Below, in pieces: positions 24,188 through 33,525 of a stretch of 64,000 nt of DNA (position 1 is the stretch's first letter; each line of letters starts with the position of its first letter). Source of the stretch: Sphingomonas lenta (lineage in GTDB: Bacteria; Pseudomonadota; Alphaproteobacteria; Sphingomonadales; Sphingomonadaceae); assembly GCF_002288825.1 (NCBI RefSeq), contig NZ_NSLI01000002.1, positions 310,001 to 374,000 of the forward strand, in the 5' to 3' direction. The translations under genes were made by a program, and so were the position numbers. The notes under the pieces were generated by a model. The model searched no databases and was not told the DNA's origin. It worked only from the letters and a program-made list of their open reading frames with translations.

Positions 24188-24313
24188 ATGCGCAAGCTGA
24201 TCAGCGCCGCCATGGCAGCCGGCATCATGCTCATCGCGGCGTGCAACACCGTCGAGGGCGCGGGCGAGGACCTGCAGTCGGCGGGCAAGGCCGTCGAGAA
24301 AGCGGCCGACTAG
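24188..24313 (+). CDS. Entericidin A/B-family small lipoprotein
   Basis: 41 residues: signal peptide MRKLISAAMAAGIMLIAA, then the lipobox cysteine (AACNTVEG) and the family signature EGAGEDLQSAGKAVEKAA. Entericidins are tiny envelope lipoproteins; EcnA/EcnB of E. coli were described as a bacteriolytic pair, but in most bacteria only a stress-induced lipoprotein of unknown use is present. GGAG lies just before the ATG at 24188. It follows the stress locus and a near-consensus EcfG promoter, suggesting induction by general stress. A perfect 34-base palindrome closes the gene. Confidence 0.9.
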   Translation: MRKLISAAMAAGIMLIAACNTVEGAGEDLQSAGKAVEKAAD

Positions 24314-24344
24314 GTCGCGGGCGCGCGGGCCGGTTCGGCCCCGA

Positions 24345-24378
24345 GACGCCGCGGCGGTCGGCCGACCGCCGCGGCGTC
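24345..24378. terminator. Perfect 34-base palindrome, bidirectional terminator
   Basis: GACGCCGCGGCGGTCGG and its exact reverse complement abut with no loop, followed by ATACTTTT on the plus strand. It lies between the stop codons of the entericidin gene (plus) and tatC (minus). Confidence 0.78.
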
Positions 24379-24388
24379 ATACTTTTAG

Positions 24389-25159
24389 CTACTCGGCGGG
24401 CGCTTCGTCCCCGACGACCTTGCCCCGCCGCCGCTCGGTGAACCAAATCCCGATCAGCGCCAGCTCGTACAGGATGCACAACGGGATCGCGAGCAGCAGC
24501 TGCGATCCGACGTCCGGCGGCGTCAGCACCGCAGCGATCGCGAACGCGCCGACAATCGCGTAACGGCGCGCGGAGACGAGCTGCTTGCGCGTGACGATCC
24601 CCGCCCGCTCCAGGAGCATCAGCAGCACGGGCAGCAGGAACGACAGCCCGAACCCGAACAGGAACTGCATCACGAAGGACAGATAGTCGCCGATCGCGGG
24701 CAGCGCCTCGCGCTCGACGCCGCCGACCATGCCCTCGAAGCTCAGCAGGAAGTGGAGCGCGGTCGGAATCGCGATGAAGTAGGCCATGGATGCGCCGAGC
24801 CCGAACAGCAGCGGGGTCGCGAGCAGGAAGGGCAGCAGCGCGCGCTTCTCGTTGCGGTACAGGCCGGGCGCGACGAAGCGCCAGAGCTGCGTGGCGATCA
24901 CGGGGAACGAGACCATCATCGCCGCGAACAGCGCCACTTTGATCTCGACGAAGAACGCTTCGAAGATCTGCGTGTAGATAACCTTGCCCTGCCCCGCCTC
25001 GAGCAGCGGCTGGACGAGCACGGCGAAGATCGGCTCGGCGAAGTAGAAGCACACGAAGAACGCCAGGACGATGGCGGCCAGGCAATAGAGCAGGCGGCGG
25101 CGCAGCTCGATTAGATGATCGAGCAACGGCGCACGGCTGTCGTCGATGTCGCCCGTCAC
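24389..25159 (-). CDS. tatC: Twin-arginine translocase subunit TatC
   Basis: 256 residues with six membrane helices. The conserved N-terminus LLDHLIELRRRLLYCLAAI, the first periplasmic loop with EAFFVEIKVALFAA, and the APGLYRNEKRALLPF segment are diagnostic of TatC, which with TatB recognises the twin-arginine signal of folded proteins. The GTG start at 25159 overlaps the tatB stop (GTGA). Gene order tatA-tatB-tatC on one strand is the standard operon. The C-terminus is short and charged (ERRRGKVVGDEAPAE). Confidence 0.96.
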   Translation of the reverse strand: MTGDIDDSRAPLLDHLIELRRRLLYCLAAIVLAFFVCFYFAEPIFAVLVQPLLEAGQGKVIYTQIFEAFFVEIKVALFAAMMVSFPVIATQLWRFVAPGLYRNEKRALLPFLLATPLLFGLGASMAYFIAIPTALHFLLSFEGMVGGVEREALPAIGDYLSFVMQFLFGFGLSFLLPVLLMLLERAGIVTRKQLVSARRYAIVGAFAIAAVLTPPDVGSQLLLAIPLCILYELALIGIWFTERRRGKVVGDEAPAE

Positions 25160-25638
25160 GATGTCGCGCCCGCGTTGCTCGGCGAGTGCGGCTCGCCGGG
25201 CGACGGCCGGATCTCGGGCTTCTCGACGAAGACGGGTTCGGACACGTCGTCGGGAAGCGGGTCGGGGTGGACGGCGAAGGGGTCGTGGTCAGTGTCTACT
25301 CGCGACCCCGCGCCGTCGGACGCGACCGCTGGCGCGGCCCCGCCGGCCGCCGCGGCGTCGTGCGTCGGATCGGCTGGAGCCGATCCGAGCGCCGCGCCCG
25401 AGGCCGGGTGCTCGCGCATGATCCGCGCATTCTCTTCCGCCCAGCGCTTCTCCATCTCCTCCAGCTCGGCCTCGCGCACGATGTTGTCGAAGCCGGCGCG
25501 GAACTGGCGCGCGACGGCGCGCATGCGTCCGACCCAGTGGCCGGCCACGCGCATCGCCTTGGGCAGGTCCTTCGGCCCGATGACGAGCAGCGCCACCACG
25601 CCGACGAGCAGGAACTCGGTCCACCCGACGTCGAACAT
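25156..25638 (-). CDS. tatB: Twin-arginine translocase subunit TatB
   Basis: 160 residues. Membrane helix at about 5-20 (GWTEFLLVGVVALLVIGPKDLP), where the Glu after the first turn and the GP hinge mark TatB, then an amphipathic helix (KAMRVAGHWVGRMRAVARQFR) and a long, disordered alanine- and proline-rich tail. TatB with TatC forms the substrate receptor. It begins 27 bases after tatA and ends inside the tatC start. The length is usual for alphaproteobacteria. Confidence 0.94.
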   Translation of the reverse strand: MFDVGWTEFLLVGVVALLVIGPKDLPKAMRVAGHWVGRMRAVARQFRAGFDNIVREAELEEMEKRWAEENARIMREHPASGAALGSAPADPTHDAAAAGGAAPAVASDGAGSRVDTDHDPFAVHPDPLPDDVSEPVFVEKPEIRPSPGEPHSPSNAGATS

Positions 25639-25664
25639 TACTCACGCGCCTCGCGGCTGCGGGA

Positions 25665-25898
25665 TCAACGGTCGTCGCGGACGCGCGCGCCGTCGCGGTC
25701 GAGGGTCGGATCGACGGTCTTGGGCGCGTCAATGCGGGCGGCCGGCGCGGCGGGCTCGTCCTCCTCCGCCATGCCCTTCTTGAAATTCTTCACGCCCTTG
25801 GCGACGTCGCCCATCATCGCGGAGAACCGTCCGCCGCCGAGCAGCAGGATCGCGACCACGGCCAGAACGAGCCAGTGCATTACGCTGAAGCCGCCCAT
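25665..25898 (-). CDS. tatA: Twin-arginine translocase subunit TatA
   Basis: 77 residues from the ATG at 25898. One membrane helix (SVMHWLVLAVVAILLLGGGRF), the hinge, then the amphipathic helix SAMMGDVAKGVKNFKKGM, as in TatA, followed by an acidic tail. TatA assembles into the pore that passes folded proteins. An upstream in-frame start at 25928 exists, but the MGGFS start matches the family. In many alphaproteobacteria scpA and scpB lie between nagZ and tatA; here only 59 bases separate them. Confidence 0.93.
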   Translation of the reverse strand: MGGFSVMHWLVLAVVAILLLGGGRFSAMMGDVAKGVKNFKKGMAEEDEPAAPAARIDAPKTVDPTLDRDGARVRDDR

Positions 25899-25957
25899 CA
25901 CAAATTCCTCCGATTGCGTCTTACCCATTTAAGGGCGGGCGCTCGTCTTTTCCACCG

Positions 25958-26962
25958 TTACGTGGTCAGCGCGAGGAAGGCGTCGCGCTTGGCGAGCAGC
26001 TCGCCCATGTCGCCCTCCGCGGGCTTGAGCGTCGCCATCGCTTGATCGAGCCGCGCGCGCGAGCGCTCGGGCATGTCGCCCATGCGGCCGGCAATGTCCT
26101 CCATCTCGTGCATCCGCGCCCAGCAGTCGAGCACCACGTCGCACCCCGCCGCGACCGCGCCCGCCGCTTTCTCGCCCGCCGTGCCCGACAGCGCCTTCAT
26201 GTCGATGTCGTCGGTCATCAGCAGACCGTCGAAACCGATCCGGCCGCGGATCACCTGCTCGATGATGACGGGCGAGAGGGTGGCCGGGCGCTCGCGGTCC
26301 CAAGCCTCGAACACGATGTGCGAAGTCATGCCCATCGGCGCGCCTGCGAGGCTGCGGAACGGCTCGAGATCCACGTCCAGCTCCCCTTCCGACGCGGTGA
26401 CCGTCGGCAGCAGGTGGTGCGAGTCCACGATCGCGCGGCCGTGGCCGGGCATGTGTTTGACCACGCCGACCACGCCCCCCGCCGCCAGCCCCTCCAGCAC
26501 CGCCCGCCCGAGCGCGGCCACGCGCATCGGCTCGCGGCCATAGGCGCGCGTGGAGATCGCCTCCGTCGTGTCCGGTTGCGCCACGTCGAGCAACGGCAGG
26601 CAGTCGACGGTGATGCCGACCTCAGCGAGCATCAGCCCGATCGCCTGCGCGTTCGCCCGCGCCGCCTGGATCGCCGATTGTGGAGCGAGATCGTAGAGCC
26701 GGTCGAACGCGGGCCCGGCCGGGAAGGCGGGCCATTCGGGCGGCTTCATCCGCGCGACGCGTCCGCCCTCTTGGTCGATCAGGATCGGCAGGTCGTCGCG
26801 GCCCGTGAGCTCGCGCAAGGAGTCGGTCAGCGCGCGGAGTTGCGGCCGGTCGACGACGTTGCGGCCGAACAAGATGAACCCGACCGGCTCGGCGGCGCGG
26901 AAGAACGAGGCTTCGTCGGGGGTGAGGACCGGGCCGGACAGGCCGTAGATGACGGGCTTCAT
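25958..26962 (-). CDS. nagZ: Beta-N-acetylhexosaminidase NagZ (peptidoglycan recycling)
   Basis: 334 residues of glycoside hydrolase family 3. The signature GVVKHMPGHGRAIVDSHH contains the flexible loop histidine that acts as acid/base, and MTDDIDMKAL carries the nucleophilic Asp; DQEGGRVARMK is the N-terminal substrate-binding block. NagZ removes GlcNAc from anhydro-muropeptides in the cytoplasm, and its products can induce AmpC-type beta-lactamases. The gene follows the SPOR-domain gene on the same strand, part of the argS-SPOR-nagZ order frequent in alphaproteobacteria. Confidence 0.94.
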   Translation of the reverse strand: MKPVIYGLSGPVLTPDEASFFRAAEPVGFILFGRNVVDRPQLRALTDSLRELTGRDDLPILIDQEGGRVARMKPPEWPAFPAGPAFDRLYDLAPQSAIQAARANAQAIGLMLAEVGITVDCLPLLDVAQPDTTEAISTRAYGREPMRVAALGRAVLEGLAAGGVVGVVKHMPGHGRAIVDSHHLLPTVTASEGELDVDLEPFRSLAGAPMGMTSHIVFEAWDRERPATLSPVIIEQVIRGRIGFDGLLMTDDIDMKALSGTAGEKAAGAVAAGCDVVLDCWARMHEMEDIAGRMGDMPERSRARLDQAMATLKPAEGDMGELLAKRDAFLALTT

Positions 26963-26983
26963 GGAAGCCGCCTAACCCAATCC

Positions 26984-27006
26984 CTTCCCCACCGGGAGAG
27001 GGGAAG
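26984..27006 (-). terminator. Hairpin between the SPOR gene and nagZ
   Basis: CTTCCCC (26984-26990) and GGGGAAG (27000-27006) pair perfectly with a 9-base loop, directly after the stop of the SPOR gene. No T-tract follows on the minus strand, so read-through to nagZ is likely. Confidence 0.4.
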
Positions 27007-27009
27007 CGT

Positions 27010-27741
27010 TCAGCTCGTCACGAAACTGTCCTCGCCCGCCACGCGCAGGCGGCCGACGATGTCCGCGGCCTGGTTCGCGCTGCCGGCGTTGACGCGCAGG
27101 CGGTACACGGTGCGGCCGTTCACCTCCGCGCGCTCGACCGACTTACCCAGGGCGGCAAGATAGCCGAAGCGCTTGGCGAAATTGCCCCAGGCCGCGTTCG
27201 CCGCCGCCTCCGTCGGATAGGCGCCGAGCTGCACGAGCGAGCCGCCGCCCGCCGCACCGCGCACGGTCGCGCGCGAGCGATCGAGCGGTGCGGATGCCAC
27301 GAGGCGACCGCCCGACTCCGGCACGCGCGCCGTCGCGCTGCGGCCGGCCTGCGGCGTGGGCGAAGCCTTGGGCTGCGGCGCGCGGTTCGCCGCGACGGGG
27401 CGCTCGGGCACGGCCTTGAGGTCGACCGCGGCCGTTCCCGCCTTGGCGCCCGCGCTGGTCGCGATGGCGGCGTCGCCCTCGCCCTCGACCTTGAGGCCGC
27501 CAGGATCGTCGGGGCGCACCTTGTACTCGCCTTCCTGCGCCGCGATCAGCGTGCCGTCCCCGCCCGCGCCGCGGCTCTGCTGCCAGCGCACCACGCCGAA
27601 CACGATCACCGCCAGCAGCGCGAGCGCCAGCAGCGTGAGCGCCACGTTGCGACCCGTGTGCGACGGCTCCTCGTCATCGGGCTCGACCGTCTCGAGCCAG
27701 GGGAGCCGATCCTCGTCGCGCAGGTCCATCCGGTCCGACAT
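27010..27741 (-). CDS. SPOR-domain protein, single membrane span
   Basis: 243 residues. A cytoplasmic N-terminus (about 1-30, acidic) leads to one membrane helix (NVALTLLALALLAVIVFGVV), a long disordered periplasmic stretch, and a C-terminal SPOR domain (about 165-243; SLVQLGAYPTEAAANAAWGNF, YRLRVNAG). SPOR domains bind glycan strands stripped of peptides at the division septum, as in FtsN. Its start overlaps the argS stop by one base (TGATG). A general septal or FtsN-like role is plausible, but the family is too divergent to name. Confidence 0.85.
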   Translation of the reverse strand: MSDRMDLRDEDRLPWLETVEPDDEEPSHTGRNVALTLLALALLAVIVFGVVRWQQSRGAGGDGTLIAAQEGEYKVRPDDPGGLKVEGEGDAAIATSAGAKAGTAAVDLKAVPERPVAANRAPQPKASPTPQAGRSATARVPESGGRLVASAPLDRSRATVRGAAGGGSLVQLGAYPTEAAANAAWGNFAKRFGYLAALGKSVERAEVNGRTVYRLRVNAGSANQAADIVGRLRVAGEDSFVTS

Positions 27742-29462
27742 CACATCTCCTCCACCGCCGCGACGCCCATGATGGCGAGCCCGTTTCGGATGATTTGCCC
27801 GATCGCCGCGCTCAGGAAAAGACGCGCGCGCGTGAGCTCCGGGTCGTCCGGCTGGATGGCGCGACGCGACGGATCGTCATTGCCCATGTTCCACCAGGCG
27901 TGAAAGGCGGCCGCCAAGTCGTAGAGATAAAAGGCGATCCGGTGCGGCTCGCGCGTCGACGACGCCGTCTCGACGGTGCGCGGGAACTGCGCCGCGAGCT
28001 TTACCAGCTCCAGCTCCGCCGTATCAAGGCGGGACAGGTCGGCCCCGCCTTCGGCGAGGCCCGCCTCCGCCGCGCGGCGGTGGAGCGAGCGTATGCGGGC
28101 GTGCGCGTACTGGACGTAGAAGACTGGATTGTCCTTCGACGCCTCGACCACCTTGGCGAAATCGAAGTCCATCTGCGCGTCGGCGCGGCGCGTCAGCATG
28201 GTGAAGCGCACCACGTCGCGGCCGACCTCGCGCACGACGTCGGCGAGCGTCACGAAGTTGCCCGCGCGCTTGGACATCTTCACCGGCTCGCCGCCGCGGA
28301 GCAGCCGGACCATCTGGATGAGCTTGACGTCGAAGCGCGTCTTACCCTCGGTCAGCGCCTGGACGGCGGCGACGATGCGTTTGACGGTGCCGGCGTGGTC
28401 GGCGCCCCAGATGTCGATCAACGCGTCCGCGCCCTGCGCTTTTTGGTAGTGATAGGCGAGGTCCGCGCCGAAATAGGTCCATTGCCCGTTCGATTTGCGG
28501 ATCGGCCGATCCTGGTCGTCGCCGAACGCGGTGGAGCGGAACAGCGGCAGCTCGACGGGTTCCCAGTCCTCCGGCGTTTCGCCCTTGGGCGCCTCGAGCA
28601 CGCCGTCATAGACGAGGTCGCGCTGACGCAGCTCCGCCTCAGCCGCTTCGGGCTTGCCGGCCGCCTGCAGCTCGGCCTCGGAGGCGAACACGTCGTGGTG
28701 GATGCCGAGCAGCGCGAGGTCGTCGCGGATCAGCGCCATCATCGCGTCGACGGCGCGGGTGCGGAATGATGCGAGCCACTCCCCCTCGGGCGCGGTCGCG
28801 TAGCGCTCGCCATACTCGCCCGCGAGCGCCTGGCCGATGGGGACGAGATAGTCGCCGGGATAAAGGCCTTCCGGAATCGCGACGTTCTCGCCGAGCGCCT
28901 CGCGGTAGCGCAGGTGCACCGAGCGCGCGAGCACGTCGACCTGCCCGCCCGCGTCGTTGACATAGTATTCGCGGATCACCCGATGCCCGGCGAACTCCAG
29001 CAGGTTGGCGAGCGCGTCGCCCACCACCGCGCCGCGGCAATGGCCCATGTGCATCGGCCCGGTCGGGTTGGCGGAGACGTACTCGATATTGACCGTCGTC
29101 CCCTCACCCGTGGTCGAACGTCCGTAGTCGTCACCGGCTTGCGTGATCGCCCGCAGCTCGCCGCGCCAAGCGTCGGGCGTCAGCGTCAGGTTGATGAACC
29201 CCGGCCCGGCGACCTGGACGGCGGCGACGTCGTCGAGCTTGCCCAGCTCCGCCGCGATCCCCTCGGCGAGCTGGCGTGGGTTCGCCTTCGCCGCTTTCGC
29301 CAGCACCATGGCGGCGTTGGTGGCGAGGTCGCCGTGCGAGGCGTCGCGCGGCGGCTCCACCGTCACGTTCTTCCGGTCGAGGTCGGCCGGGATGGTTCCC
29401 GCGGCCGCGAGCGCGTCGAGCGCCGCGTCCACATGCGCGGCGAAACGGGTGTACAAGGTCAT
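27741..29462 (-). CDS. argS: Arginyl-tRNA synthetase
   Basis: 573 residues, a class I synthetase. The N-terminal Add1 domain precedes the HIGH-equivalent HMGH in [15 protein letters not shown]; the KMSKS-equivalent is [11 protein letters not shown]; the C-terminal anticodon-binding domain ends with the family's [18 protein letters not shown]. It charges tRNA-Arg with arginine. The frame is open upstream of 29462 for over 100 codons, but that part lacks family similarity; the ATG beginning [15 protein letters not shown] is the usual N-terminus. SPOR and nagZ follow in the same orientation. Confidence 0.96.
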   Translation of the reverse strand: MTLYTRFAAHVDAALDALAAAGTIPADLDRKNVTVEPPRDASHGDLATNAAMVLAKAAKANPRQLAEGIAAELGKLDDVAAVQVAGPGFINLTLTPDAWRGELRAITQAGDDYGRSTTGEGTTVNIEYVSANPTGPMHMGHCRGAVVGDALANLLEFAGHRVIREYYVNDAGGQVDVLARSVHLRYREALGENVAIPEGLYPGDYLVPIGQALAGEYGERYATAPEGEWLASFRTRAVDAMMALIRDDLALLGIHHDVFASEAELQAAGKPEAAEAELRQRDLVYDGVLEAPKGETPEDWEPVELPLFRSTAFGDDQDRPIRKSNGQWTYFGADLAYHYQKAQGADALIDIWGADHAGTVKRIVAAVQALTEGKTRFDVKLIQMVRLLRGGEPVKMSKRAGNFVTLADVVREVGRDVVRFTMLTRRADAQMDFDFAKVVEASKDNPVFYVQYAHARIRSLHRRAAEAGLAEGGADLSRLDTAELELVKLAAQFPRTVETASSTREPHRIAFYLYDLAAAFHAWWNMGNDDPSRRAIQPDDPELTRARLFLSAAIGQIIRNGLAIMGVAAVEEM

Positions 29463-29727
29463 GGGCGCGGCGCTTAGCGGTCGATACGTCACGATGCAAA
29501 GACGCCCGCGCGCTCGGAGCGCGGGGCCGATTCGGCGCGGGCTCGATCCGCTAACTTCGCAACATTCGCGCCCGTTCGGCAATTCCGTTTCCCGCTTGCG
29601 CAACATTCGAGAAGTTCGGGCGGGACGGGCCGGGAACGGAAGCTCATGCATCGCCTGACCCTGGCACGACGGAAAGGTTGTAGGACAGCCATAACCCGCG
29701 TCATCGACGAGCGATCGTGCGGAGCAT
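29463..29727. other. Region upstream of argS without a recognisable gene
   Basis: No convincing ORF on either strand. Somewhat richer in A+T. An 11-base direct repeat CGCAACATTCG occurs at 29558-29568 and 29599-29609, 41 bases apart, i.e. four helical turns, which could be binding sites of a regulator of argS or of the small plus-strand ORF downstream. Confidence 0.5.
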
Positions 29728-29880
29728 TTGCTGTTCCAGATGCCGCCCTGGCCGCAGCTGTCCGACGCGCAACGCCGCGACGTTCTCGCCGCCATGGCGC
29801 GGATCGCGGAGCGCGACGCCGACCTGCCGTTCGAGGGCGAGGCGATCGTCGGCGTGGGCGTGGGCGTGAAATCCGCCTAG
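29728..29880 (+). CDS. Possible small protein, about 50 residues (low confidence)
   Basis: An open frame with protein-like composition: [21 protein letters not shown], then [19 protein letters not shown] and a GVGVGVKSA end. Codon third positions are G/C rich. The start is doubtful: a TTG at 29728 with GGAG just before it, or an internal ATG at 29740. Its TAG overlaps the dgt stop codon of the opposite strand. It may be a remnant of a longer gene, since an in-frame TAA lies just upstream. No family is recognised. Confidence 0.35.
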   Translation: MLFQMPPWPQLSDAQRRDVLAAMARIAERDADLPFEGEAIVGVGVGVKSA

Positions 29881-31040
29881 AACCCGTCCGGCAGGTCGAT
29901 GGGCCCGACCACCTCGCGGTAGCGCGTCACCGCGTAGCGGTCGGTCATGCCGGCGATGAAGTCGGCGACGTGGCGCGACCGCCAGGGCTCCTCGTCGGGC
30001 AAGCGCGCGCGCCATTCGGGCGGCAGCGCGTCGGGGTCGGCGCGGTAGGCGGCGAACAGCCCGGCCACCACGTCGTGCGCCGCCTGCGCGGCGGCGAGCT
30101 GGCGCGGATGGTGGTATAGGTTGGCGTACATGAAGCGTTTCAGGTCGCGTTCGGCCTCGCGCATCTCCTCGGAGAAGCCGACCAGCGCGCGGTCGGCGTT
30201 CCGCACGTCGTCCGCCGTCTCCACGCCCGCTTGCGTGACCCGGCGCTCGGTCTCGGCGAGCAGGTCGTTCACCATCACGCCGATCTGGCCGCGCACCATC
30301 TCGCCGAGCAGGCGGTCGGGCTCCACGTCCGGGAAGCGCGACCGCGCCGCGTCCCAGCTGCGCCGCACGATCGGCACGGCGAGCAGTTGGTCTAGCGAGA
30401 GCAGCCCCGCGCGCAGGCCATCGTCTATGTCGTGGTTGTCGTAGGCGATGTCGTCGGCGATGGCGGCGACCTGCGCTTCGAGCGAGGGCCAGCGTTCCAG
30501 CTCCAGCGGCAGGTCGGCGTCCGCCTCGCGCATCGCCCAACCGGGATGGCGCTGCGGCCCGTTGTGCTTGGCCAGGCCCTCCAGCGTCTCCCAGCTGAGG
30601 TTCAGCCCCTGCCAGCGCGGATAGGGCCGCTCGATCTCGGTGAGGACGCGGAGCGTGTGGCCGTTATGGTCGAAGCCGCCCTGATCCTTGAGTGCGGCTT
30701 TGAGCGCGTCCTCGCCGGCATGGCCGAAGGGCGGGTGGCCGATGTCATGGGCCAGCGACACCGCTTCGGTCAGGTCCTCGTTCAGCCCGAGCGCGCGCGC
30801 GACCACGCGGGCGATCTGCGCCACCTCCAACGAGTGCGTCAGGCGGACGCGGAAATGATCGCCATCGGGCGCCATGAAGACCTGCGTCTTGTGGCGGAGC
30901 CGGCGGAAGCTGATGCAGTGGATGACACGGTCGCGGTCGCGCTGGAACGCGTCGCGCGGACCGCGCTCGACGGCGTGCTCGGGATGCCGGCGGCCTCGGG
31001 AGCGCGCCGGGTCCGCGGCCCAGCGCGCCCGTTCAGTCAT
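29877..31040 (-). CDS. dgt: Deoxyguanosinetriphosphate triphosphohydrolase-like HD-domain protein
   Basis: 387 residues, an HD-domain phosphohydrolase of the dGTPase family. The metal site is built from [24 protein letters not shown] (the HD pair) and DDIAYDNHD. Family members convert dNTPs to deoxynucleosides and triphosphate, keeping dNTP pools in check. The N-terminus [34 protein letters not shown] is typical of the alphaproteobacterial type. The ATG at 31040 overlaps the stop of the SPOR gene (ATGA). In several relatives dgt is found next to erpA; here erpA is 15 kb away. Confidence 0.93.
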   Translation of the reverse strand: MTERARWAADPARSRGRRHPEHAVERGPRDAFQRDRDRVIHCISFRRLRHKTQVFMAPDGDHFRVRLTHSLEVAQIARVVARALGLNEDLTEAVSLAHDIGHPPFGHAGEDALKAALKDQGGFDHNGHTLRVLTEIERPYPRWQGLNLSWETLEGLAKHNGPQRHPGWAMREADADLPLELERWPSLEAQVAAIADDIAYDNHDIDDGLRAGLLSLDQLLAVPIVRRSWDAARSRFPDVEPDRLLGEMVRGQIGVMVNDLLAETERRVTQAGVETADDVRNADRALVGFSEEMREAERDLKRFMYANLYHHPRQLAAAQAAHDVVAGLFAAYRADPDALPPEWRARLPDEEPWRSRHVADFIAGMTDRYAVTRYREVVGPIDLPDGF

Positions 31041-33415
31041 TTGGCCGACAGCTTGGTCATCTTCTGGCCGTTAGCACTGGTGAACTGAAAAGCCGAGACG
31101 CCCTGGCGCGCGAGCTGGTTCACGAACGCCTGCGCCTCCGCCTCGGTCTTGAACGGGCCGGTGACGACGCGGTTGGTCGCGCGCAGCGGAGTCGTGTAGG
31201 CGTCGCGGCCCTTCAACGCCGCCGCCTTTCTCTGCGCGGCCGTCCAGGCTTTGGACAGGTCGCTCTCCGACGCGCCGCCCGCGACCTGCACCCAGATGCG
31301 CGGGGCGTTGGGCTTCTCCTCCGCGGCGGCCTTCTTCGACGCGCCCTTCTTGTCGGTCGCACCTTTCTCCTCCGCGGCCTTGCGGTCGGCGAGGCGCTTC
31401 TCGGCCGCGGTCTTCGGCTTGGCGTCCTCGTCCGCCTTGGCGCCGGGCTTAGCGCGGTCGGCGCTCCTGGACGCGAGCTCCACCCTGCCGTTACGCCCAC
31501 GGGTGGCGGGCTTCGTCTCTTCCGCCTTGGGAGCGGCCTTCGCGGCCTCGGCGGGCTTGGTCTTCGTCGCGGCCGCGATCGTCTTGGCCGCGGCGGCGCG
31601 ATCGGCCTTCTCCTCCGCGGCCTTGGCGCTGCCGGCGGCGAGCGTGCGGGCGGCCGCTGGATCGGCGGCGACCTGGGCCGGCACGGGCGCGGGGCGATCG
31701 GGTGCGGCGATGCCCAGCTCCTCGCCGGGGATGGTGATCGACGCTACGATGCGCGCGAGGATCGAGTCCTCGCTGCGTACCGCCGGCGTGGGCGCGGCGG
31801 GAGTCGCCGCGGCGAGCTCGGCGCCGACATTGCTGAAACCGGGCGCGGGCGCGGCGCTCGCGACGGCGGTCGTCGCCGGAGCGTACGTCACCGCCGCCGG
31901 CTGGACCGGCTGCGGCGAGGGCAGCGCCGCCACCGCCGTTCCGGGCGATGGCGTGGGGGTGCCAGCCACGGCCGCCGGTACGACCGGCGCCGACGAGGCC
32001 GGCGTCGCGCCGGTTACGGGCGGAACGGATGCCGGCGCGGCCGTAGGCGCCGGCGTGAACGGGCGCGGCAGGCTGGTCGAAGCGACGCTTGCGAGCTGGG
32101 TCGGCGGCGACGTCACCGGCTGAGCCGCCGCGACCGGCGGAGGCGAGGGCTGCGTCGCCGCGAGCATGGCCGCCGGAGCGACCGGTTGCGCCGTTACGAC
32201 CCGAGCGGGCGGCGCCGTCACCGGCTGCGCCGCGGCCAGACCGGGCGCAGGCGAAGCCGTCTGCGTCTGCACGGGCTGAACCGGGCGGGTGTAGGAGGAC
32301 GGTGCGGGCTGCGTCGTCGGCGGGACCGTCGTCGTCGGCGCGGGACGCGCCACCTGCCCGAAGCCGGGCGACGCGGACGGCGCCACCGTACGCGCGGCGA
32401 CCTGCGTCGGCGGCATGGTCCTCGGCATCTGGCGTGCGGCGAGCGCGGCGGAGGAACCCGGGATGCTCGACGCCGGCACCACCCGAGTCGGCGCACGCCT
32501 GGATGCGAGCTGGACGCGCTCGCGCCCGGCGCGACGGTCGTCGCGCGCGCGCGTCGGCTGGGCCGCGGCCGGAGCGGGCGCGGGCGTGCGCGCGGCGACC
32601 TGCACCGGCGCGTACGGATCGGGGCCGAGCGGCGGCAGCAGCGGCTTCATCCGCGCGTCGGCGAGCCTCGCGGGCGTGGGCCGCACCTCACCGAAATGCA
32701 CGGCGAACGCGCGGTCGACCGCGGGCAGCGTCGGCAGCCGCTGGAAGAAGGGTTGCAGGCCCGCGGCCATGCCGGCCGGCATCATGCTGGTGGCGGTCCG
32801 CCGCGCACCCTCCACATCGCCGCTCATCGCGGCCACGAAAGTGCGCACGCGCCACGCCGCGCGGTCGCCGCGGCGCAGCAGCGGGTCGAGCTCGGCCAAC
32901 GCGGCGTCGGGCTTGCCGGAAATGCCGAGCGACAGCGCGTAGCGGCGCACGGTTTCGTCGTCGCGCGCGGTGCGGAGCGCCAGGCGATAGTCGCGCTGCG
33001 CCCGCTCCTGCTCGCCGACCAAGTCGTAGGCGAGGCCGCGGTCGGCGGCGTAGCGGCTGGGGTCGAGCCCGTAGCTCTCGGCGAGCTGGTAGAAGCGCAG
33101 CGCCTCGCCCGGCCGTTCGGCGCGGACCAGGATCGACGCCATGCCCGCCTTTACGCGGCCGTTGCGCCCGTCGATCTTGTCGGCGCGCGCGAAGAAGGCG
33201 GCGGCCGCGCTCATGTCGTCGAGCTTCACCGACAGCTCGCCCGCGGAGATCAGCGCCTGGAGATCGGTGGGCGCGGCGGCGAGTCGGCGCATGACGGCCG
33301 CGAGCTGATCGGCGGGCGTGGTCGGCTGCACCGCCGGAAAGGCCGTGAACTGCGCATGCGCGGGCGCGACGAGCGCCGAAGACAGCGCCAGGGCTACGTA
33401 GGATAGGGTCCGCAT
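31037..33415 (-). CDS. Large exported SPOR-domain protein with tetratricopeptide-like repeats
   Basis: 792 residues. A signal peptide ([22 protein letters not shown]) precedes an alpha-helical TPR-like region (about 25-260: [47 protein letters not shown]). A low-complexity middle of about 300 residues is rich in Pro, Ala, Thr and Val; an alanine- and lysine-rich segment follows. The C-terminus is a SPOR domain (about 715-792; [19 protein letters not shown]). It would sit in the periplasm and bind septal glycans. I chose the ATG at 33415 because of the signal peptide. The stop overlaps the dgt start. Confidence 0.86.
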   Translation of the reverse strand: MRTLSYVALALSSALVAPAHAQFTAFPAVQPTTPADQLAAVMRRLAAAPTDLQALISAGELSVKLDDMSAAAAFFARADKIDGRNGRVKAGMASILVRAERPGEALRFYQLAESYGLDPSRYAADRGLAYDLVGEQERAQRDYRLALRTARDDETVRRYALSLGISGKPDAALAELDPLLRRGDRAAWRVRTFVAAMSGDVEGARRTATSMMPAGMAAGLQPFFQRLPTLPAVDRAFAVHFGEVRPTPARLADARMKPLLPPLGPDPYAPVQVAARTPAPAPAAAQPTRARDDRRAGRERVQLASRRAPTRVVPASSIPGSSAALAARQMPRTMPPTQVAARTVAPSASPGFGQVARPAPTTTVPPTTQPAPSSYTRPVQPVQTQTASPAPGLAAAQPVTAPPARVVTAQPVAPAAMLAATQPSPPPVAAAQPVTSPPTQLASVASTSLPRPFTPAPTAAPASVPPVTGATPASSAPVVPAAVAGTPTPSPGTAVAALPSPQPVQPAAVTYAPATTAVASAAPAPGFSNVGAELAAATPAAPTPAVRSEDSILARIVASITIPGEELGIAAPDRPAPVPAQVAADPAAARTLAAGSAKAAEEKADRAAAAKTIAAATKTKPAEAAKAAPKAEETKPATRGRNGRVELASRSADRAKPGAKADEDAKPKTAAEKRLADRKAAEEKGATDKKGASKKAAAEEKPNAPRIWVQVAGGASESDLSKAWTAAQRKAAALKGRDAYTTPLRATNRVVTGPFKTEAEAQAFVNQLARQGVSAFQFTSANGQKMTKLSAK

Positions 33416-33478
33416 CGGAGCCTCCAGCTTAAACCGGGGCGGGCCTGAACGGGCAATGACCGGGCGCGGCATACACGA

Positions 33479-33512
33479 CCGGGCGCTTCGCATGTGCGAC
33501 GAAGCGGCCCGG
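33479..33512 (-). terminator. Hairpin downstream of ftsZ, likely end of the dcw cluster
   Basis: CCGGG and CGCTTCG (33479-33490) pair with CGAAGCG and CCCGG (33500-33512), with one unpaired G and a 9-base loop. It lies just after the ftsZ stop and before the next gene. There is no long T-tract. Confidence 0.5.
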
Positions 33513-33525
33513 CCCGGATGCTAAG

